Source: Hydra vulgaris (taxonomy: Eukaryota > Cnidaria > Hydrozoa > Anthoathecata > Hydridae). From it: a DNA stretch of 64,000 nt. The stretch lies in contig NC_088931.1 of assembly GCF_038396675.1 (NCBI RefSeq), positions 6,425,001 to 6,489,000 on the forward strand. Direction: 5' to 3'. Below, in pieces: positions 1 through 17,019 of this stretch. Each line of letters opens with the position of its first letter. Positions within the stretch are counted from its first letter, which is position 1. The notes beneath the pieces are model-generated. The model had not been told where the DNA came from. It saw only the letters and a program-made list of their open reading frames with translations, and searched no databases. Both the position numbers and the translations under genes were made by a program.

Positions 1-109
1 TCGAAAGTTGCAAGTTTTTGAAAAGCAATTAGCATAAATTATCTTCTACTGTTTTAAAAAATCATAGCATCAAAGAGACATAAAGAAAACAATTTAAAGC
101 GGAAATAAA

Positions 110-745
110 AAACTCTAATGGAATTGAAAAAAGGAAAAACAAATAAAGTGGTTTCGAAAATTTTTGATATTCCACCAAACACTCTTTCAACCTGGAAAAA
201 GAAAAAAAAAACTAAATCTTTAACGCTTTTTGTCAAGGAAATTTGACTAAACGGGTGAAAGTTGATTCGTATTACCTAGTAAACAAAGCTGTACTTAAAT
301 GGTTCAAACGAATGAGAGCTAATAATGTACGAATTAGTGGCTTCCTGGTAAAATAAAAAACGTTATATTTTGCGATAGAGTTATGCTTCAAAAATTTTCA
401 AGCTTCAGAAGGATGATTAGACTAATTTAAGAAAAAGCAAACTAATTTGGAGATAATTTGACAAAGGCTCTTAAAGATATAAATCGTGACTTTGATATGA
501 ATTTACCAGCACATAAAAGACAATCTACAATTACTTACTTTCATTTTTAAATTTAAAAGTTTAAAACACATAATATATATATTGCTTTTTGGCCTAAAAA
601 TTACTATTTGTTTGTTTGTTTGATTTCTATTCGTTACTTTGAACAGAATATTTAAAAAAAACCAACTTTCTATAATTCGAAAATCTCTCTAATTCGAATT
701 TTTATTTCCCCCCGTAAAATTCGAATTAGAGAGATTTGTACTGTA
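110..745 (+). mobile_element. pogo/Tigger transposon relic (N-terminal HTH region and 3' end)
   Basis: The + strand at about 120-225 reads KGKTNKVVSKIFDIPPNTL followed by STWKKK, the CENP-B/pogo-type N-terminal helix-turn-helix. After a stop, 270-350 reads VNKAVLKWFKRMRANNVRIS, typical of the second CENP-B/Tc5-type DNA-binding domain. The DDE domain is not recognisable, so the copy is truncated and dead. At 681-737 two ~22-bp arms (AATCTCTCTAATTCGAATTT and its complement) form an inverted pair ending in ACTGTA, which resembles a Tigger terminus (CAGT...) next to a TA target. Fold and terminus are seen in the sequence; the family name is established knowledge; the element limits are inferred. 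Confidence 0.6.
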
Positions 746-986
746 TAACTAATATTTGTTATGAAAGTATTTTTTTAATGTAATACTTTGTTATAGTTTA
801 TTATAAAATTTTTTTTGTTTATTAAGAATTTCTATAATATAATTTGATGTGTGTATTTCTTTGTTAAACTGTAATTATTTTTTTCAAATTGTTATTTTCT
901 CTTTGATAATTTTCTCGAATTATCAAAGAGATTATAAAACTGTGTATGAGTTGGACAAATTAGACGTAGTCTTTTAGTTGCCACAT

Positions 987-1054
987 CCACAACAGGAGGT
1001 TCAGCACGACACAACAGGAGGTTCAGCACAGCCACAACAGGAGGTTCAGCACGA
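987..1054. repeat. Short tandem repeat, about 3 x 22 bp
   Basis: Three consecutive copies of ACAACAGGAGGTTCAGCAC, separated by GA, AG or GCC, lie in otherwise AT-rich non-coding sequence. The flanks 746-986 and 1055-1222 show nothing recognisable. Confidence 0.8.
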
Positions 1055-4000
1055 CAGCTGGAAAAACTCATTTGGTATTAACTTTGATTACCTGAATGTA
1101 GACAAATGCTAAATCAAAGTAAAATACTTATTACTAAACCTTAATGTAAATATTTATTATTACTCTTTTCTTAATAAACAGTTATTTTGTAAGTTTTTAA
1201 TACTTCTAAGTATAAATTAGTTTAAAGGAGTTATGTCCAACTTACATGAATTTTGGCCCTTTTTTTTTTTTTGTTTAAAAATCATAATTAAGCTTAAGGA
1301 TGTTAGAAAACTATTTTTTACAACGTGAAAATAATTTTGAGCCCCCTTCCCCCTCTTCGCCCCTCCCCCAATTTTTTTTTTTTTCTTCCTTTAAAACTTA
1401 TAATTACGCTCAAGGATATTAGAAAAGTACTTTTTATAACTTAAAAATAATTTTAACCCACCCTCCCCCCTCAAAAAAAATAAAAATTTAAGGCAATTTT
1501 TTATTTACAAAAAAATTGAAAAAAAGACTTTTAACTTTTCAATACGCACTTGTGGCTAATAGAATCGATATGGTATGGTTAAATTCCACATTTTAAAACG
1601 ATATAAAAGGAATTAGAACAACAGTTAACTACCCCGCAACTATTTTAATTGAGCTTAAATAATAAAGTTTAAAACACTAATGGTTTTTTTATTTCATTTT
1701 TATATTTCCTTAATAAAAAGTTTTGCAATTTTTATTTTTTATTTCATGTGAATTAAATCCTTTAAAGATTTTTATTATAACTACTGAAAATTAAAAAAAA
1801 TTATATAATAATATTACAAAATGGTATTAAATAATCTTAGAAATAGATATTGTTGTGTTTGTAAAAAGAGAGGTGAAAGTATTGGCTCAAAAAAAGTTTT
1901 TGAAATTAAAAATGAAAATATGATAGATAAAGTTGTATATCATTTTAAACTTGATCGAATAAATCTTATACATGATCAGATAATGTGTTACAAGCACTTA
2001 AAATCTTTGAACAAAGCCGGGTTTTTTCTTGATAAAAATATAAATGTCATTTCTAACAATACACTTGTTGAAGATAATTCTAATGATGAGTCAAATCCTA
2101 ATATTGTTCTTGAAAACTATGATCATTTCGATTCTAGGAGTACTGATAAGGGTTCTGAAGAGTTCGAGAATGTCGATGACAACGATGACAATGATTATTG
2201 CAATAAATCTATTGAAAAGAAAAAGATCAATATAGAAATCGATAGAATTTCAAATTCACATGGTTACTGTTTTATTTGTAAATCTGAATCTGGTTCGACT
2301 CCATTTAGTAAAATATCAAATGAAGGGATAATTGATGTTTTTATTAAAACAAATATATTTATACCTATTGATAGTAGGTGTTGTAAGTTTCATTTGACAG
2401 ACAGTAAGTGGCTTAAAGATGAATATTTAAATAATATTTCATCTTTCAAAAACTCCGTAAACTTAAATAAAACAATGATACAAGATTTATTTAAAAGTTT
2501 TCGGTCTAGAGATTCAAAAACTGCATCTATATTTGCAAAATTTAGCGAAATAAATAACGTAACAACTGAGTTTTGTTTCCAAAATACCGGTTTTACCAAA
2601 GATGAATTTTTATATTTGGTAAGTGAATTAAAAACAATTAAAAACTCTTTCAAACGTTCGAAAGAGCAAGCTCTTGCCGTTTATCTCTTTTGGTTAAAGA
2701 CTGGTCTTGATCAAAATTCAATTGCGTGTTATTTTGGTTTGTCGTGTCGGTCAAAGGTTCAAAAGTATTGCCATCAGATAAGAACCTCACTTAGTGCTGA
2801 TTTTGTTGAAAAGAATTTAGGAGCAAAATCACGATCACGAAAAGATTGGCTCTTAAATAACACAGACATGATCAAAGATTTGTTTGACTTAAAAGAAGAA
2901 CAGCTAGCAATTATAGCCGATGGTACTTATCTATTCTGTGAAAAAAGTTCTAATAATACTTTACAACGAAAACTGTACAGTGGGCAAAAAAAAAGACATT
3001 TAGTTAAGCCTTTTGTAGTATGCACTGCAAATGGTTTTATTATTGATGTTTATGGACCTTTTGCTGCAACTATGAATGACGCAACTATATTAAGTAATAT
3101 TTTAAAAACCAAAAACGATATAAGAGAACTAGTTGAGCCCAATGATTTATTCATTTTAGATAGAGGTTTTAGAGATATCGTTGATGAATTGAAAACTACA
3201 TATAAAGTGTTTACGAAGATGCCAACTTGTTCTAAAAGTCAGTTAACTAGTTTACAAGCGAACCATACTAGGTTTGTTACAAAATGCAGATGGGTTATCG
3301 AGGCTGTTAATGGTACATTTAAACAATCTTTTAAATCTTTGGAAAAAACAAGGAATACAATGCTTCCTCATATAATGACTGATGTTAGAATAGCTGCCTC
3401 TTTGATTAACTGTTTTCATGTAAAATATATATCCGATAAAAAAGACGGTAAAGATATTGCAATTCTAATGAAAATTAAAATTAATTTCAAAAATGATTTG
3501 GAATCATATATTTTGAACACAAAAAATAAAAGTAAAAAGCATTTTGAACCAATCGACGCGTTAGATTTAAACGATTTCCCAAAGTTTTCTATAGATGATA
3601 TGCGAAAATACATCACATTTGGTAGCTATCAAATAAAGCAAAGTTACAGTTATCTAGCAGAACATTTAAATAAAAACGGAAAATATATTATTATGAATGA
3701 TAAAAATATTCAACAAATTCAAAATTATAAATTGATTTCCGCTGAAATTCAGTCAAGACATTCAAACGCGACTAAGTATAGGTTATATATTAAATACTTG
3801 CCAAATACCGATAGTCCAGAATCAGTATTGTCTTGGGCATGCGGGTGTTTTTCTGGTTTAAGAACTTGTGGTTGTTGTAGTCACATTGCTAGCATTATAC
3901 TTTATTTGTGTTGTGGAAAGTATTTAGAAAAACTTCCTAATCCAGGCTCAAGGCTTATGTTTTTTTTACAAAGTGAAAATGAATCAGAATGCGAATCTGA

Positions 4001-4793
4001 AAAAGAAACATTAGAGATAAATGAAACTATGAAACGAGATATATCAACGAGTTTAATACAATCGAAAGCTAAATCTAACGTAGAATTGAATATAATTGAT
4101 TCTAAATTAAGTATTTCACTATTGAATAAGAAATCTGCAAAAATAATTAATGAAACAAACTTTAGATCTTTTTCAAAGCATTTACCAAAATGGGGCGGCT
4201 GTATTTTGTTAAATAAAGATGATTTTAAAATGGATACAGATTATTTTTTGCTGTGTCAATTATACCGAAGTATTATCATTCAGAACACTTGCACAATTGA
4301 TTATTTTTTGTTGGCTATTTGGTGCTCATCTTTATTGTCACAAAATATCATAAGTGTATTAGAAGAGAATAAAAAAGATATCAAAATATATAATCACATA
4401 CTCGATATACTTTCTCTCATTGAAACTTGTGAATGGGATAGAGTAAAAGCTATATGGATTCTTCTTGTTATGAGACTAAAACCAAATGATTCTTTAACTT
4501 TCAGTACTCTTGATACAGAATGCAATGCGTTTATTCGTTTTTTAATACATTTTCAGACAATTCAGTTTAATTGTTCAACCTGTAACAAAACGATTTGTCC
4601 AAACATTAATGAGTTTATCTTAATTAAAAACGCAGAGAAAGTAACATATTTAAATATCAAGTTGAATGAATTGTGTAAAATCTGCTCTAATGATTCTACT
4701 GCAAAGTTTTTATTTCACCCATTTTGTTTATTTGTAGAGGTGTTCCAAGAAGATGAAGATGAACTAAATATAAATGATATCCCATTATCTTCT

Positions 4794-5080
4794 ATATATA
4801 TAAAGGGCAATGTGTGTGTGTGTTTGTTTGTTTGTTCTCTATAGAAATCCAAACCGCCGGACCGATCTCGATGAAATTTGGCATGGGAGTAGTCCTCGAG
4901 GGGGAGAAGGTTCTTAGCTGGGTTTTGACCCCGTACCCCAACCCCCGGGGTCAGGGGGCCCAAAAATGGGCCCTCCTGACCCAGGGGTCAGGGGGGCCCA
5001 TTTTTGGGCCCATTTTTGTGTACAGATATCAGGTAAGCCAGTTTAAATATTGGCCCGGGCAACGCCGGTTAACTCCAGCT
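4794..5080 (+). repeat. Inserted ~287-bp repeat, copy 1 (possible non-autonomous Helitron/Helentron-like)
   Basis: The unit starts ATATATATAAAGGGCAATGT, has a GT-rich segment, TCTCTATAGAAATCC, CGATCTCGATGAAATTTGGC, GGGGTCAGGGGG motifs and ends near CCGGGCAACGCCGG plus AACTC. The 3' GC-rich hairpin followed by a CTAGT-like end resembles elements described as Helitron/Helentron-like in invertebrates. It is GC-rich compared with its surroundings. The family name is a guess; the repeat itself is clear because a second copy follows directly. Confidence 0.55.
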
Positions 5081-5370
5081 ATATATATAAAGGGCAATGT
5101 GTGTTTGTGTGTGTTTGTTTGTTCTCTATAGAAATCCAAACCGCCAGACCGATCTCGATGAAATTTGGCATGGGGTAGTCCTTGAGGGGGAGAAGGTTCT
5201 TAGCTGGGTTTTGACCCCGTACCCCGACCCTCGGGGTCAGGGGGCCCAAAAATAGGCCCCCCTAACCCCGGGGTCAGGGGGTTCATTTTTTTGGGCCCAT
5301 TTTTGTGTACAGATATCAGGTAAGCCAGTTTAAATATTGGCCCGGGCAACGCCGGGTAACTCATGCTAGT
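5081..5370 (+). repeat. Inserted ~290-bp repeat, copy 2 (tandem with copy 1)
   Basis: This is nearly identical to copy 1 and directly abuts it. It keeps the canonical hairpin CCCGGGCAACGCCGGGT and ends AACTCATGCTAGT at 5370, after which the disrupted transposase frame resumes. The head-to-tail pair acts as one insertion. Confidence 0.6.
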
Positions 5371-5988
5371 CATTTATAATTGATAAACGTTGTTTCAATT
5401 TTATATGTTGCACAATATTTAATAATGAAACAAGCCACTATAGATCAATATTTTTATTAAATAGTGAATTTTATTTGGTAGATGATTTAAGCAATTCTAT
5501 CATCAAAAAACTACCAAAAATGTATAATATAAAAACTATTTTTTATTATTTGGCTTAAATATATAAAATTACAATAATTTTTCTTGTTTTTTGATTTTTT
5601 TTTTTTTTAATTTTTGGCCAAAAAAATTTTTTTACCAGATACCAGATTTACCAGAAAACTATGACGCCAAGCTGATCGGGTTTAGATTTTTTGGCTGGTA
5701 ATCCGTAAGACACTAACAATAAGTTGATGTAAAAATCTAAACACGATCGGCTTGGCGTGATTATGGGCCAAAAGGCATAAAAGTAGTACAGACTCCTTTA
5801 TAATAATATATAATTTCAACATAAGTATCAATTAAAATATAGTTTATATAAATCTAACTAGATAGATTAATATTATTTCTGATGTGAAGTCCAATTATCC
5901 TATAAGTAAACATTATACCAAATTTCTACCATATTGAGTACTTTATCTGTTGAAACAATAATACCTCCAAGGAACAAAATACATACCC

Positions 5989-6018
5989 CCAAGGTACACC
6001 ACCGGTAGTGTACCTTGG
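5989..6018. repeat. Perfect palindrome next to the P-element target
   Basis: CCAAGGTACAC and GTGTACCTTGG (11-bp arms) flank an 8-bp spacer. It overlaps the left target duplication of the P element. A related GAGGTACACCAC string occurs at about 17172 on the other side of the P element. The rest of 5801-6013 shows nothing else recognisable. Confidence 0.7.
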
Positions 6019-6021
6019 CTG
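6014..6021. repeat. 8-bp target-site duplication, left
   Basis: CTTGGCTG sits immediately before the P-element terminus CACTGATC and is identical to 17012-17019. Confidence 0.88.
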
Positions 6022-6430
6022 CACTGATCTATATTATAACTGGATAGCGCATCTCTCATATCGAAATTGAAGCCGAAAAAATATTTTGGCGGCCATATTG
6101 TGAGGACCCACGATTTGTTATGATGCGCTTAAAGTTCTTAGAAAAGAAACCAAAAGAAAGAAGAAGAAAAGAAAAGGATTGAAAGTACCTAGAAATTAGA
6201 GGGGAAAAAAGGCAATATCAACAAAATAGTAAAAATCTGTTGTAAGATGTCTAACGAATGATCGTATTCTTTAGATAATTTATCTAGATTCTTATGTTGA
6301 TATTCAAAAATTATGATTATAAGTACAAGTTGAAAATGTAATACTCCTTAAAGTAAGTAAATAATCTTTTCAACTTTTTTACTAAAATATATAAGTTAAA
6401 CAGCATTCTATTTATTGTTGTTAATAATAG

Positions 6431-6697
<267 letters not shown>

Positions 6698-7623
6698 CTT
6701 TACTATTTATGATATAAGATAGTTTTGTGTTTGTAAAAGTTGTAGTTATTGATGATTAAATAATACCAATTTACTTAATGTTTTTCTAATATTTTTCCGT
6801 GACATTTTCTCAGTGGCTTGTTTTCCCAGATCATTAAGTCTGACTTTGCAATTACATTGAGAAATTATTTGAATTAATTTAAAACCATGGTTTTCATTAA
6901 TGCCAGTATCAAACATATGTTCATGCAAGTCTCTAAATATAACAAATCCTAAACTTTCTAAAACTTAAATAGATATAACTTCTGGGATATTTTTGGACTG
7001 TGGCAGTTTTCCAGGAATTGTTGCTAGCATTCTTGCAATTTTTTTTTCAGTTTCTTCACAAACAGTAATAACATCTTTTGTTGGTTTCATAAGACCACCA
7101 TTGTCCTTTACTTTAAGAAAATTGGATTCTAGATAATGTTTTTTAGAACCAAGTGCATCACAACATAACATACAAAATATTTTATTTTTTGCCATTTTAA
7201 CAACAAAGCCAGATATATAAGAAATAGCTGCTTTTTTTATACTCAGTTAGCAATGAAATATTAGTATTAAAAGTATAATCATGATCAGTAGTCTTAGATG
7301 TTCTTTCAGATAAGTCTTATTTTATGATTATGTTTACTGATGTAATATTCAAACTGCTGTTATTTATTGTAACTGAATCATCAAAGACATTTAAAATATT
7401 TTCTGCTTGTAATTTTTCACAATTTCCTTATCCTCCTTCAATATGGCTCCAAAGTAAAAGTCATTTATATGCTGTAGTGAGTTGTTGCGCTGTTGGGTTA
7501 TTTTTAAATCCTCCTGATCTTCGTATTGAACCAAAAAACAACTCCAGATGGTCTTGACTTAACTTATATGTTAGAAGATATTTCCAAGGTGCTTCAGGAA
7601 TTTCAACAAGGAAATAAAATATC

Positions 7624-7625
<2 letters not shown>

Positions 7626-7680
<55 letters not shown>
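7626..7680. repeat. (TA)n microsatellite
   Basis: About 55 bp of TA repeat inside the P-transposase region, between the RKTGF exon and the DHLELFF exon. Confidence 0.95.
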
Positions 7681-7682
<2 letters not shown>

Positions 7683-8360
7683 CATACAATATATATAACT
7701 TTACAATTTTCAGATATAAATATAACTTTACAAAATATTTTAACCTGCTAACACTTTTTATAGCTATTGAAAATCCAATGAACCCAGTTTTTCTTCTTGT
7801 CGTATGCAACAATCTATGAGATGAGTCTTGTAAGTTTGAAATATAATCATATGCTTCATCAAGAAATTTATCCCATATATGCTTATTACTCATTTTTAGT
7901 GCAGATTTATGATCTTTAGCAAAGGGATTTCTTGAAGATTAAAATGTCAAACAATTTATCAGATATTCTAATAAATTTAACTGTTGCATCACTTCCTTGA
8001 AACTGCACTAATTTAAGGTCTTTGCAACAGAACTCTGTTGCATTAGCTACACTTGAACTAATTGCTTGAGCAGCAAGATTTACTTTCAATTTTTGTTCCC
8101 CGCCAATTAATATGTGCTAGTCTTAATTCATTTCCTAGGCAAAATCCTTCATCTTCTTGCAGTTTTTGAAGATAAACTATATATTTCCATAATATTGCAT
8201 TGTTTTCGCTATCAAACAAAACATCACTATTTGCAAAGCAATTCCGAATTAGCTTAAGCATGTGACAAATATCAAGGAGAGTATAAACTTTTTTATCAGA
8301 GTTGAGAGGATGATTGAAAGAAGTGTTCATTTTTAAAGCATCAATTGAAACACCAAGGTT

Positions 8361-8403
8361 TGATAACATGAAAATGTGACATGATCACATTTTCATGTTA
8401 TCA
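8361..8403. repeat. Perfect 19-bp-arm hairpin in the P transposase
   Basis: TGATAACATGAAAATGTGA (8361-8379), a 5-base loop, and the exact reverse complement (8385-8403). It lies where the transposase should run from CDG...N into MLSNLG, and it shifts the frame between the two readable segments. It looks like a local inverted duplication that broke the gene. Confidence 0.85.
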
Positions 8404-8896
8404 CATCTTAGTGATATGACTTCAACACCAACATTTGTCAATTGTTTAATACATAAATTTACAATGTTTGCTCGTTCCGCACCATTTAATCCATCTATAA
8501 AATAATATCCACATGGAACTTTCCATGAACTATTTATACTGACAGCCATGAGAACTAGGGCATCTTTTGCAACTTGTGATGACGATCTTTTGCAACCGGT
8601 CATCTTGTATGCTGTTCCCAAGATCAACATACCCCTTAAATGCTTTTCCATCCCTTGATATGTGTTTTTTGATAGCCATTTCTAATATAAGTGAACAAAT
8701 GACTTTAGATCCTAACTTTTAAGGTTCTATAACCTTGTATTTAAGTGCTGCAAACACTAACTTTGTAAAAACTGGTTCTGCTGAAACTTTTCCATACCAT
8801 TTCCTAATTTGTGCTTGATGTGGTAAATTAAAATTAAATATTTTTTGCACATAATCATAAGCTTTACTTGAATAAAACTGCAGGGTAAGTGCAAAG

Positions 8897-9106
8897 GATT
8901 TTTTTTTTTTTTTTTTTTTTTTGTTATTTCACCTCCCCAAGGCCCAGAAGGCCACTACAGATAAGGAGGCTACTTAATTGTGGTTATAACCCTCTCCCAA
9001 CTCTATAACTCCGAAACACGAACCTTGACGAACAAGGTCGCTGCGCGGAGAAACAAGTTGAGCGCGGTACTACCAGGGACGTGGTGGGGATCGAACTCGG
9101 ATTTGA
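8897..9106 (-). mobile_element. tRNA-derived SINE, 5'-truncated, inserted in a P-transposase exon
   Basis: On the minus strand this begins at GAGTTCGATCCCCACC (tRNA B-box/T-arm region), passes GTACCGCGCTCAACTTGTTT and ends in a poly(A) run (poly(T) at about 8899-8922 on +). It is homologous to the copies at 26276-26515 and 37361-37580. It separates ...YSEEIKS from KSFALTLQFYS of the P transposase, with a short AAATCC-like duplication on both sides. It is younger than the P element. Confidence 0.8.
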
Positions 9107-9524
9107 TTTCTTCTGAATATTTAAATCCTTTACCATGATTTTTATGCATAATCATTCTTCTGGTTAGAGCATGAGGAACTTCTGAAGATGTTTTTAATAG
9201 CATTTCTTCACAATTTGATGATATTTTTTGTTTTTGACTTAATATTTTTGCAACTGATTTAAGAGATGTTATCTTTTTTTTCATTCTTTGAGATTTTTGT
9301 TGTTCTGCTTTTACCTTCTTTTTCAAAGACATAATTATCTTGTTTCTAGGATCTGTTTTTTTTTTCTAGAGTTAAACTGCAATTATATATATTTTTGGGG
9401 GAGCCAACTTTCATGCAGATAGGTATAACATTAGTTTCAAAATCACTTTTTTCAGAATTTTCAAAAGTTGATCTATTAACAGGAACTTTTCTCTCTTTCA
9501 TTTTCTAATATTGAAACAAAAAAA

Positions 9525-12911
<3,387 letters not shown>

Positions 12912-13672
12912 GGTGTCCCAAAAATATATCATAAATCGAATCTTAATGTGCGGAATACTACATTTAGCATAATTTTATCCATAAAGAAAAACAAAAAAAA
13001 AATTAAGTTTTTAGCTTAAGCGGAAGGTTATTTATGTGAATTCACTTTTATATAATAATTTATAATAAATAAATTTTGATTTAAAATTGATTTTTATCCG
13101 AGTCAATTTTTATTTATGTTTCGACAAAAGCATGGCCAACAATAAAAATAAATGATGCGTGTTTTATAAACAATACTAGTAAATCAAAAAAAAATTCTTT
13201 TTTCAAATCCATGCTTTATGCAAGCAGAATTCTATTGGGCCTAGAAATTCATTTTTGTTATCTTTTGTAGAAGGAAAAATTACTGTTTTTTTTTTTTAAA
13301 ATTTAAAAATTACTGTTTTTACTAAATTTTTGTTTTTTAACTTAATAACTTAAGACTTATTAACTTAATAACTTAAGACTTATTACTTAATAACTTAAAA
13401 CAATAGGTTTTGAATCGCTGCGCTTTAATGTCTTCGAAACTGCAAATAATTTGCAAATCGATGATTTTTGTGACGTAATACGCAATTCATATCAAATAAA
13501 TAAAATGTATGGGGAAATACAAATTAAATTTTTGTTAACTTAATTAACTTTTTTTGGTCAAATTTTTCCATTTCCTAGTATTGTCATCGAAAATGATTAA
13601 GTGTGCAAAATTTGAGCAAAATTGGTTGAGAAAAAAGCTTTCAAAAATTGATTTCAAATTTTGTGGCACACA

Positions 13673-15204
<1,532 letters not shown>

Positions 15205-16225
15205 TTAAATATTATTTGTATTAATAATATTGGTTTATGTTATTTTACATTATGTTATATTATTTTTTGATGTTTGAAACTTTTAGGTCAAACTTTTATA
15301 TCTCATAGTTTTCGAACGTTAAAAGATTTTTGTGTCAATTTTAAATTTTATCGACGAATATAGATTTAGTTGAGAATAGTAAAAAAAATTACGTATCACC
15401 TTGTTGCTCTTACGTTTAGGGCAGTTGTAGCTAAAACTTTAGGGCTTTTTGTTCCCAGGATCCAATCATTGTAATTTTTTGCAAAGCATCCTTATTTAAC
15501 ATAAGTATAAACATATATGTTTGAAGTTTGTTCTATGTCTGAAAATTAAATTCAAACGTTAAAAAATGCTGTATCTGCGCATGCGCCTGCATTCTAAAAA
15601 TTATTTGCTGTTCATTTTGTTGCATTTAAAACAAATTTCTCCTTAAAAGTGATGATTTATTTTGTAAAAAAATTTACTTAAAAAGTTTACGACAAGCATA
15701 TTTGTTTGTTTAACACGCAGCAATTTTTTTGTTTGCTTAGGTAACAATTGTAATCGAAATAATATGAACTAAGTTATTATTAAGACAAGTTTCACTTAAT
15801 AAATTAAAAGTGAATTCACCTAAATAACCTTCCGCTTGAGCTAAAAACTTAATTTTTTTTTGTTTTTCTTTATGGATAAAATTATGCTAAATGTAGTATT
15901 CCGCACATTAAAATTCGATTTATGATATATTTTTGGGACACCCTAATATATATATATATATATATATATAGTTATAAAATTTTCAAATTTGATATCAAAC
16001 TAGAAGGAACCTCTAAGTTGTGTTTACTCACAGAGCTTAGCTAATAGTTCATGCAGCATTTATAAAACTAAAACATACAATAGCGAAATGGTTATTATAT
16101 GTTTTAGCTGCTTACCATACAGTTGTGTTATAAACTCTCTAGCACACTGCATAGGGTAACTAAGAACTAAAAGGTACATATTGAACAAACCTGTAGAATA
16201 TATAAAAACATAATTGATTATATAC

Positions 16226-16732
16226 CTTTTTTAAGTGGTCAGGGAATTTTTTAAATCTTTTAGGAAAAGAATTTTCCCATAACCTAACAGTTTGTTCAGT
16301 TCTGTCGATATCTTTTTCTAAAAAATGATCAGAACATACCAAACGGCTACTACTTGGACTCCATTCTTGATGGTGTATTTTGATGGTCCATTTTTTTCTT
16401 TTTTCAGTGTTTGAAGGAATAAAATTAGTAGGAAAAATAACGTTTGATATTTTACTAAGCTTGTTGTACTTTTTGCACAACTGATTTTATTTAAATCCAT
16501 TTGTTCACATTGCAAGCAAACTAACAGAGGTCAATAAACTTTAAAATGTTTTTATTTTTAAAAATAATTAAGAAAATCACCTATGAAATGTTCTAGCAAA
16601 CTTTCGTTTTAAAGGTGATTCTTCATCAGAAATTCCATTACTATCACTTCTTTTATTGTCACTATGTTTTCTTTTATTGTAACCAAATGCAACACACTGT
16701 GTCCCTCGCTTTTTGGAATTTTCTCCAGACAT
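16226..16732 (-). pseudogene. THAP-domain exons of the P element
   Basis: Exon 1 starts at ATG 16732 (MSGENSKKRGTQCVAFGYNK, with a basic KR-rich tail). It ends at a probable donor near 16579 (CATAG|GTGATT). Exon 2 begins after a TTTTATTTAAAT...AAATCAG-like acceptor near 16480. It reads KRKKWTIKIHHQEWSPSSSR, LVCSDHFLEKDIDRTEQTVR and SFPKRFKKFP, the second half of a THAP C2CH zinc domain (W, CxxH, FP). It ends at AAAAAG|GTATAT near 16226. The expected second cysteine of the first pair reads Tyr in CVAFGY, or is supplied by exon 2. THAP fusion to P transposase is known (THAP9, P elements). Confidence 0.78.
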
Positions 16733-17011
16733 TTATAGAATAAATATTGTAATTATTTTACTGAAAAATAGTTATCATTATTTGAAAAAAAATAATAATA
16801 ATTTTCCATACATTCTATCTATGCCAGATATAAAAAAAACATAAAGTTAAACCACCAAAATAAAGAAATAGCTTGTTCGCCTAACAATATTTTAACTAAA
16901 TATTATTTTTCCGTGGGTCCTCCCAATATGGCGCTGGCGAAAACTTTTTGGCTTCAAAAATAACACTATTTTCTAAGGAGATGCGCTATCCAGTTATAAT
17001 ATAGATCAGTG

Positions 17012-17019
17012 CTTGGCTG
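17012..17019. repeat. 8-bp target-site duplication, right
   Basis: CTTGGCTG sits immediately after the P-element terminus GATCAGTG. Together with the left copy it fixes the element boundaries to the base. Confidence 0.88.

Larger units (their letters stand above)
1821..5558 (+). pseudogene. DDE transposase with two C2CH zinc modules and a SWIM-like finger, split by an insertion
   Basis: An uninterrupted frame from ATG 1821 codes about 991 residues up to 4793. It then runs into an inserted repeat and stops at 4844. Two THAP-like C2CH modules come first (CCVC...CYKH near residues 11-60, CFIC...CCKFH near 148-190). An HTH_Tnp_4-like segment follows (near 275-335), then a DDE_Tnp_4-type catalytic core with D367 (ADGTY), D447 (LDRGF) and E494 (IEAVNG). 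A CxC...CxH SWIM-like zinc finger lies near residue 674. After the insertion, 5373-5558 continues as open coding sequence ending KMYNIKTIFYYLA-stop. Removing 576 nt (4795-5370) rejoins the frame for a protein of about 1053 residues. As it stands the last ~60 residues are lost. The domain order is visible; activity is unknown. Confidence 0.7.
1223..5800 (+). mobile_element. PIF/ISL2EU-like DNA transposon (about 4.6 kb) with TIRs
   Basis: The left end (1223-1259) reads TAAAGGAGTTATGTCC... ending TTTTGGCCC. The reverse complement of the right end (5765-5800) reads TAAAGGAGTCTGTACT... ending TTTTGGCCC. These imperfect ~37-bp terminal inverted repeats bracket a single large transposase frame. TA dinucleotides border both ends and may be a 2-bp target duplication (TA, then AAGGAGT). 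Imperfect direct repeats occupy the left subterminal region (about 1265-1370 and 1385-1470, with C-rich tracts). An inverted pair sits in the right subterminal region (about 5661-5690 and 5730-5758). The DDE_Tnp_4-type transposase and possible 2-bp target site suggest ISL2EU or PIF/Harbinger; the exact superfamily is inference. Confidence 0.65.
6746..9505 (-). pseudogene. P-element/THAP9-type transposase, catalytic and C-terminal exons (broken)
   Basis: Reading on the minus strand from 9505: a coiled basic segment (MSLKKKVKAEQQKSQRMKKK), then GFKYSEEIK. A SINE then interrupts it at 9106-8897, and KSFALTLQFYSSKAYDYVQK resumes. Next come ALVLMAVSINSSWKVPCGYY and FIDGLNGAERANIVNLC (8651-8385), the P-transposase RNase H-like region, then LLDICHMLKLIRN (near 8265). 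Later segments are FLDEAYDYISNLQ and RRKTGFIGF (7893-7760), DHLELFFGSIRRSGGFKNNP (near 7550) and a C-terminal CxxC segment with KDNGGLMKP (7195-6965). Stops, frameshifts, the SINE, a hairpin at 8361-8403 and a (TA)n tract at 7626-7680 break the frame. It pairs with the THAP exons at 16226-16732. Confidence 0.85.

Noticed and set aside
7324..7557. 77-residue + strand ORF
   Set aside because: Shadow of the P-transposase exon with DHLELFFGSIRR on the minus strand.
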